Source of the DNA: Bifidobacteriaceae bacterium
GTDB taxonomy: Bacteria; Actinomycetota; Actinomycetes; Actinomycetales; WQXJ01
DNA length: 25,200 nucleotides
Assembly: GCA_031278075.1 (NCBI GenBank)
Contig: JAITLE010000181.1
Span: forward strand, 1 to 25,200
Direction of reading: 5' to 3'
Positions within the stretch are counted from its first letter, which is position 1; each line of letters opens with the position of its first letter. Of the stretch, positions 21,406 to 25,200 are shown piece after piece. The notes under the pieces were generated by a model. The model was not told the origin of the DNA. It was given only the letters and a program-made list of their open reading frames with translations, and did no database searches. A program made the translations under genes and the position numbers.

Positions 21406-22388
21406 GCGCCTCATCCAATGGTGCCGGTATCGCCCCGGACGATGCCGTCCCCCCAGCCCCGGACAAGCGCCCCGCTGCGGGGTCGGCGGGGTTAGGTGGT
21501 GCGGGCAGGCCGCCGGTTCCAGGCACAGATACCCCGCCGGTTCCAGGCACAGACGCCCCGCCGGTTCCAGGCGCGGATGCCCCGCCGGTTCGGGACGCAG
21601 ACGCCCCGCCGGTTCGGGACGCAGATGCCCCGCCCGTTCCGGGCGCAGATGCGGCCGGCGCCGCTGAGATTGGTTTGATCTGGGCCCAGGACCAGGCGGG
21701 GGTGATCGGGGCGGGAGGGACCATCCCGTGGCACTTGCCGGAGGACTTGCGCCGCTTCAAGGCTCTGACGATGGGACATGCGGTTGTCATGGGCCGCCGG
21801 ACGTGGTTTTCGCTGCCGGCGGCAGCGCGGCCGCTACCGGGGCGGACCAACATTGTGCTGAGCCGGGAACTGCGTAGCGGGGCTGGTACCTTGCCGGGCG
21901 GCATCGTCGCGCGGGATTTGGCGGAGGCGCTGGCCGTGGCGCAAGGAGCGGGCCTGGAGGGTCCGGCGTGGGTGATCGGTGGCGGCCAAGTGTTCCGCGA
22001 GGCGTTGCCGTATGCTGCGTTAGCGCAGGTCACAGTGGTGGACCGGCCAGCGAGCAGGGCGGGGACGCCAAAGCCGGGCGGCGCGGATACGCCGGAAGCG
22101 GGCAACGCGGATACGCAGGAAGCGAACGGGGCAAGGACACCGGAGGCGAGCAGGGCGGGGACGCCGGAGGCGAGCGGGGCGGAGACGCCCGAGGCGGGCG
22201 GGGACACGTTTGCGCCGGTGCTCGGCGCTGGGTGGCGGTGCGTCAGGCGCGATCCGCCAGAAGGCTGGCTGGATTCAACCGCCCACCTGCGCTACCGGTT
22301 CGAGACGTGGGTGCGCCAAGCATCGCCCAACAATCAGGCGGCCGCGGCGGTTTCAACTGGTCGGACGGCTCCCACCGGGCAAGCCTGA
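21402..22388 (+). CDS. folA: Dihydrofolate reductase with two octapeptide repeat tracts
   Basis: A 328-residue DHFR, about twice the usual 160-170 residues. It reduces dihydrofolate to tetrahydrofolate, recycling the product of ThyA encoded just upstream. The fold is recognisable: GLIWAQDQAGVIGAGGTIPWHLPEDLRRFK (91-120; catalytic Asp115), VVMGRRTWFSLP, GRTNIVLSR, WVIGGGQVFREALP and LRYRFETWVR. Residues 37-84 are six 8-residue units of the type PPVPGTDA. A second six-unit tract, ASRAGTPE-like (217-264), interrupts the fold between TVVD and GDTFAPVL. The core motifs are intact, so the enzyme is probably active. It starts at GTG 21402, overlapping thyA. Residues after 306 form an Ala/Ser/Thr tail. 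The repeats are likely disordered; a function is not known. Confidence 0.93.
   Translation: MSASSNGAGIAPDDAVPPAPDKRPAAGSAGLGGAGRPPVPGTDTPPVPGTDAPPVPGADAPPVRDADAPPVRDADAPPVPGADAAGAAEIGLIWAQDQAGVIGAGGTIPWHLPEDLRRFKALTMGHAVVMGRRTWFSLPAAARPLPGRTNIVLSRELRSGAGTLPGGIVARDLAEALAVAQGAGLEGPAWVIGGGQVFREALPYAALAQVTVVDRPASRAGTPKPGGADTPEAGNADTQEANGARTPEASRAGTPEASGAETPEAGGDTFAPVLGAGWRCVRRDPPEGWLDSTAHLRYRFETWVRQASPNNQAAAAVSTGRTAPTGQA
21510..21653 (+). repeat. Six 24-bp tandem repeats at the DHFR N-terminus
   Basis: Six contiguous 24-bp units start at 21510, 21534, 21558, 21582, 21606 and 21630. They encode PPVPGTDT, PPVPGTDA, PPVPGADA, PPVRDADA, PPVRDADA and PPVPGADA. Units 4 and 5 differ at one base; other pairs differ by a few. 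All stay in frame. Confidence 0.95.
22050..22193 (+). repeat. Six degenerate 24-bp repeats inside the DHFR fold
   Basis: Six in-frame 8-codon units encode ASRAGTPK, PGGADTPE, AGNADTQE, ANGARTPE, ASRAGTPE and ASGAETPE. They are more diverged than the N-terminal set but share GCN-rich ends and the TPE core. They sit in the loop that normally links the strand ending VTVVD to GDTFAP. Confidence 0.92.
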
Positions 22389-22414
22389 CCGCAGCCTCGC
22401 ATCCGCAGTATAGG
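22385..22414 (+). promoter_or_regulatory. Putative promoter of the USP-like gene
   Basis: CTGACC (22385-22390) and TATAGG (22409-22414) are 18 bp apart. ATG 22423 lies 8 nt after the -10, so the mRNA would be leaderless or nearly so. An inverted repeat, TTGTTG-N11-CAACAA (22416-22438), spans the start codon. Confidence 0.45.
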
Positions 22415-22422
22415 TTTGTTGT

Positions 22423-22908
22423 ATGGGTGCGCCAACAATTGCCGTAGTCGCCGAGACCGCGCTGGATTCCTCTGACCTGGCACAACTTGACGGATTGTAT
22501 GGGAAAGACATCAAACTTGAGGTATTGGTGCCAGTGACTGATGGCGAGCCGCGCCTGTTGGCCGCCCTGGACCACATAGTGCTGGGGGAACTCGGCGACG
22601 CCTGGTCTGCTTTACGCGGCAAGGACCCGGACGCGGCCGGGCTGGCGGGCGCAACCCGCATTCTGGATGAATCCCTCGCAGCGGCGAGGGCGGCGGGCTT
22701 GGCGGCCGAAGGCCAAGTGGTGCCAGGCGACCCGATCGCTGCCCTGGTCCAAACCATCGATTCAACCAAGGCGCAAGCGGCGGTGTTCATCACGCTGCCG
22801 CACCTGGTGGGAGATTCCCTCCACGAGGACTGGGCTGCCAAGGCCCGCCGCACTTTGGGCATTCCGGTGATCCATTTCTACGGCGGCACCACCAAGTTGC
22901 TGTCGTAG
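22423..22908 (+). CDS. Universal-stress-protein-like alpha/beta protein
   Basis: A 161-residue soluble protein with a Rossmann-like alternation. It starts TIAVVAETALDSSDLAQL, has LEVLVPVTDGE and ALDHIVLGELGDAW, then VVPGDPIAALVQTIDSTKAQAAVFITLPHLVGDSLHEDWAAKARRTLGIPVIHFYGGT at the C-terminus. The motif VPGDPIAAL followed by a strand and a short helix is reminiscent of universal stress proteins, but the typical ATP-binding G-2x-G-9x-G-S/T is not evident. Similar actinobacterial proteins are annotated only as hypothetical or USP-like. Gap from dfr is 34 bp. No Shine-Dalgarno is present, consistent with the leaderless promoter proposed upstream. Confidence 0.75.
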   Translation: MGAPTIAVVAETALDSSDLAQLDGLYGKDIKLEVLVPVTDGEPRLLAALDHIVLGELGDAWSALRGKDPDAAGLAGATRILDESLAAARAAGLAAEGQVVPGDPIAALVQTIDSTKAQAAVFITLPHLVGDSLHEDWAAKARRTLGIPVIHFYGGTTKLLS

Positions 22909-22997
22909 TGGGCTCGGACGGCCGCAGCCAGCCGACCAGGCATCCAGCGGCGGCCACGCGAGTCGAGCGCACCCGGACGGCCCCGACCGTCCCTGCC

Positions 22998-23093
22998 GGC
23001 CCCGACCGTCCCCGGCGCAGCCGATTGCCCCCGCCGACCCCGACCATCCCCGCAGGCCCCGACCGTCCCCGGCGCAGCCGATTGCCCCCGCCG
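22998..23093. repeat. 57-bp-period repeat with perfect 39-bp identity
   Basis: A 39-bp block (beginning GGCCCCGACCGTCCCCGG) occurs at 22998-23036 and again at 23055-23093 with no difference, separated by an 18-bp linker. It lies in the 378-bp space between two convergent genes (22909-23286), where I see no supported gene. The second copy supplies the left arm of the hairpin at 23084-23111. Confidence 0.9.
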
Positions 23094-23111
23094 GCTTGCG
23101 CCGGCGGGGGC
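23084..23111. terminator. 12-bp-stem hairpin between convergent genes
   Basis: GCCCCCGCCGGC-TTGC-GCCGGCGGGGGC is a perfect 12-bp stem with a 4-nt loop. No T-tract follows on either strand. Its position between convergent genes suggests a bidirectional terminator or mRNA end stabiliser. Confidence 0.6.
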
Positions 23112-23255
23112 CGGGTGGGTGGTGAGCCACACGGCCAGGCGGGCACTGGCGCTCATCCTGCCAGCAGACCCCAGGCCCGCCAACAACCATTAGAGGTGGG
23201 CGGGGGTTGGTCGGAGTCGGCGGGCTGGGTTTGGCGGACAAGACATGTGATGAGT

Positions 23256-23269
23256 GCGACAATTGTCGC
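23256..23269. other. 14-bp palindrome downstream of the FG-GAP gene
   Basis: GCGACAATTGTCGC is a perfect palindrome 17 bp beyond the stop codon of the leftward FG-GAP gene. It could be a short terminator stem with an AATT loop or a protein-binding site; neither is certain. Confidence 0.4.
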
Positions 23270-23286
23270 CTCGGGTGTTTTGGTGG

Positions 23287-25200
23287 TTAGTGTTTGACCC
23301 AGCCCCAGGCGTAGCCGTAGTAGCTTTTGAACGCGCCTTTGGCGTTGCTTTGGTAGTAGGAGACGCGGCCGAGGTCGGTGACGGCGATCATGTCGGCGGC
23401 GGGGTCAGCGTTCAGGGAGCCGCCCCCGGCTGGGGATAGGCCACTCCAGCCGTGTCCAACTTGTTTGGCCCGCTGGAAACCGCCGTTACCTCGACCGGCG
23501 TAGGTGAACAACAACCCGGGCCCGTTGATACCGATAATGTCACCGCGTCCGTCGTTGGTCAGGTCACCACCTGGTAGCAGTGTGAACGTGGACCAGCCGT
23601 GTCCAACCTGCCGGTAGCCGCTCTTAAACCCACCTCGGCCGCTACCCGAATACAAGAACAACCGGCCCGTCTTCGTGATCGCTAACAAGTCCGGGACACT
23701 ATCAGAAGTGATATCCCCCACCGGGATCACCCGATCCATGTTGTTCCAACCATGCCCGATCTTACGGGCCGGTTTGAACTCATTCGTGGCGGTACGCGCA
23801 TACAGATACATATCGCCGCGGGCATCAATCCCGATCAAGTCATTGAACCCATCCAAATCCCAATCCCCTGGCGCAGCAATCTTCAACCCACCCCAACCCG
23901 TACCAAGCGTCCCAACCAGCGTGAAACTACTACCCGTCAAGTTGTAGGCCCGCAGATCACCGTTATCACACACCCGCAACACGTGACCCCCACCAACCGC
24001 CGCCGCTGTTGGTTGACCCCCCGCAGCGATCAGACGTGGCGTCAACAAAACCTGTTCCAAACCACACCCGTCATCCCACAACACGCCAACCGGATCACCC
24101 CACACATCCAACGCTGTACTCGACCCCGAATACGCGCTATGCGTCACCGTCACCGCCACCGTCAACACCCGACCCTGATCTGTTGGTTGAACCGTATACG
24201 CCTGAGTCTTCGCCACCACCGTCCCACTAGCCATCCACACCCAACTAACTGTTGAACCCGCCGGAGCACCCACCAACGTAGAAGACACAGTTTTACCCGC
24301 CGACAGCCCACCACTATGCGTCAACGACACCGCCGGCAACGGCGGCGAACCCGACGCCTGCACAATCACATAATCCGAAACAGTTTTAGCCTCATAACCC
24401 ACAGCCGAAGCCGACACCGCCACCGACACTCGACAACCCGCATCAGCCGCCACCGTCGTATAGATTGCCTTGTTACGAGCCGCCGTAATCTCTACCGGTG
24501 CCGCCCCCGACGGACAATCACTACGAGTCCACACATAGACGAAAGACGCCCCCGGCACATCCGGGCTATACCCATACGGGGAGCGATACCGCACCGTCAC
24601 CGTCACATCCTCACCCACCGACGGATACGGCAAATTCGGATACGCCAACACCGCCAACGACGTAACCTCAGGCAACGGATCAGCCAAAAACAACTTCATC
24701 TCATACGAATACGGCACACCATTACGTGTCACCGTGACCCGATAAACATCAACCGTATCCCTAGCCGCAGGCTTCAACACCGACGCGAACGGCACATCCC
24801 AAATCAACCCAGCCAAACCCACCCGCACATTCGACACCGCCAACGCCACACCATTACGCGTCACCGACACCCCATCCGTCACAGACGCACTAGACACCCC
24901 ACCAACCACACCACTAAACGACCACGAAGCCACCCGAACTCCACCGGTGCTCCCGGGCGCGTTAGCCATGTCCCACACTTCCCACGGGAAATACCCGGCC
25001 GGAGGCCACATCACAGGCCCCGACACCAGGTCTGGTGTATACGGTTCCCCGGTGAAGTCGATAACAGCGAATCCGCCGCCACTGCCGGGCGTGGTCGCGA
25101 CGCCCACGGCGGCCCCGCTGGCGGCGCGGCTGAGCAACGACCGGCGGTGCCCCAAGTGGGCATAGTTGTTGCCCCCAAGGTCTGCCAGGAAGCCCTGCAC
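23287..25200 (-). CDS. Secreted CAP/Ig-like/FG-GAP repeat protein, C-terminal 637 residues
   Basis: The frame is open to the right edge, so the true start and any signal peptide are outside the window; the GTG at 25200 is not claimed as the start. Visible residues 1-50 (NNYAHLGHRRSLLSR, then VGVATTPGSGGGFAVIDFTGE) resemble the end of a CAP/SCP domain. Residues of about 85-180 hold a beta-rich domain with two VTRNGV motifs, followed by Ig-like modules (SVGEDVTVTVRYRSP; LSAGKTVSSTLVGAPAGSTVSWVW). The last 210 or so residues have four FG-GAP/VCBS-type repeats of roughly 48 residues, marked by GHGW and by DWDLDGFND, DITSDSVPD, DLTNDGRGD and SLNADPAAD. Only the first and third keep good calcium-binding Asp patterns. 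It is probably an extracellular adhesion or surface protein. Much of the gene has lower GC than its neighbours. Confidence 0.85.
   Translation of the reverse strand: MQGFLADLGGNNYAHLGHRRSLLSRAASGAAVGVATTPGSGGGFAVIDFTGEPYTPDLVSGPVMWPPAGYFPWEVWDMANAPGSTGGVRVASWSFSGVVGGVSSASVTDGVSVTRNGVALAVSNVRVGLAGLIWDVPFASVLKPAARDTVDVYRVTVTRNGVPYSYEMKLFLADPLPEVTSLAVLAYPNLPYPSVGEDVTVTVRYRSPYGYSPDVPGASFVYVWTRSDCPSGAAPVEITAARNKAIYTTVAADAGCRVSVAVSASAVGYEAKTVSDYVIVQASGSPPLPAVSLTHSGGLSAGKTVSSTLVGAPAGSTVSWVWMASGTVVAKTQAYTVQPTDQGRVLTVAVTVTHSAYSGSSTALDVWGDPVGVLWDDGCGLEQVLLTPRLIAAGGQPTAAAVGGGHVLRVCDNGDLRAYNLTGSSFTLVGTLGTGWGGLKIAAPGDWDLDGFNDLIGIDARGDMYLYARTATNEFKPARKIGHGWNNMDRVIPVGDITSDSVPDLLAITKTGRLFLYSGSGRGGFKSGYRQVGHGWSTFTLLPGGDLTNDGRGDIIGINGPGLLFTYAGRGNGGFQRAKQVGHGWSGLSPAGGGSLNADPAADMIAVTDLGRVSYYQSNAKGAFKSYYGYAWGWVKH

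Noticed and set aside
21492..22207. Minus-strand repeat-rich open frames opposite the DHFR gene
   Set aside because: They mirror the 24-bp repeats of the DHFR gene, whose plus-strand motifs are unmistakable.
21968..22447. A frameshifted DHFR ending in YRFVVWVRQQLP
   Set aside because: The main frame already contains a proper final strand (LRYRFETWVR) and no internal stop, so a sequencing frameshift is not needed; the echo is kept only as a low-level finding.
22908..23297. Plus-strand open frame with a 19-residue repeat (PDRPRRSRLPPP)
   Set aside because: The 57-bp repeat is a multiple of 3, so it keeps several frames open on both strands. No ribosome site, no family match, and it contains a strong hairpin.
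1..25200. tRNA or rRNA genes
   Set aside because: I found no TTCGA-type T-arm with matching acceptor ends and no rRNA-like conserved segment when reading both strands by eye; a tRNAscan run would be decisive.

Overview
This window comes from a high-GC Gram-positive bacterium (Actinomycetota). The evidence is the roughly 70% GC coding sequence, frequent GTG/TTG starts, and several clusters known mainly from that phylum: a PucR-type FasR beside fabD-acpP-fabF, the pgsA/DUF881/sbp/DUF881/GarA/FtsR cluster, and the DUF3052 and DUF3145 proteins. A Micrococcales-like lineage is plausible, but I cannot fix the genus. I see no tRNA, rRNA, CRISPR array, transposase or phage gene.

Layout, left to right. 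(1) 1-553: the end of a WD40-repeat protein. Next is a promoter with two 21-bp-phased operators driving a small membrane protein and an overlapping XRE regulator (598-1280). (2) valS (1392-4112), then a lipoprotein/permease/ATPase ABC importer for polar amino acids (4251-7200). (3) A leftward DUF3052 gene diverges from fasR. fasR leads to fabD, acpP and fabF, with no fabH between fabD and acpP. DUF3145 converges on fabF. (4) Leftward MFS exporter, DUF308 membrane protein and peptide deformylase. (5) 15143-19650, leftward: pgsA, DUF881, sbp, DUF881, garA-like FHA gene and ftsR-like MerR gene, mostly with 4-bp GTGA overlaps, then a second MerR gene with its own promoter and a perfect 17-bp palindrome. 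(6) A GC-rich intergenic repeat block (19716-19956). (7) A rightward operon with GTGA overlaps: yigZ-like, thyA and dihydrofolate reductase. A USP-like gene follows, probably with its own leaderless promoter. (8) An intergenic region with a 57-bp-period repeat and a 12-bp-stem hairpin. (9) The C-terminal 637 residues of a secreted CAP/Ig-like/FG-GAP protein that runs off the right edge.

How the genes work together: FasR probably controls itself and the fab genes, since the same TTGT-N9-ACAA site lies upstream of both fasR and fabD. ThyA consumes methylene-tetrahydrofolate and releases dihydrofolate, which the next gene's DHFR recycles. The pgsA-to-MerR cluster links phospholipid synthesis, membrane proteins of unknown role, an FHA metabolic switch and cell-division regulation.

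Most unusual features: a dihydrofolate reductase carrying two separate six-copy octapeptide repeat tracts (one N-terminal, one inside the catalytic fold); the shared FasR-site candidate; a recurrent pattern of -10 boxes 6-8 nt from start codons, suggesting many leaderless mRNAs; and compact palindromic operators upstream of several regulators. I did not find a clearly new multi-gene system. The DHFR architecture is the best candidate for something undescribed.
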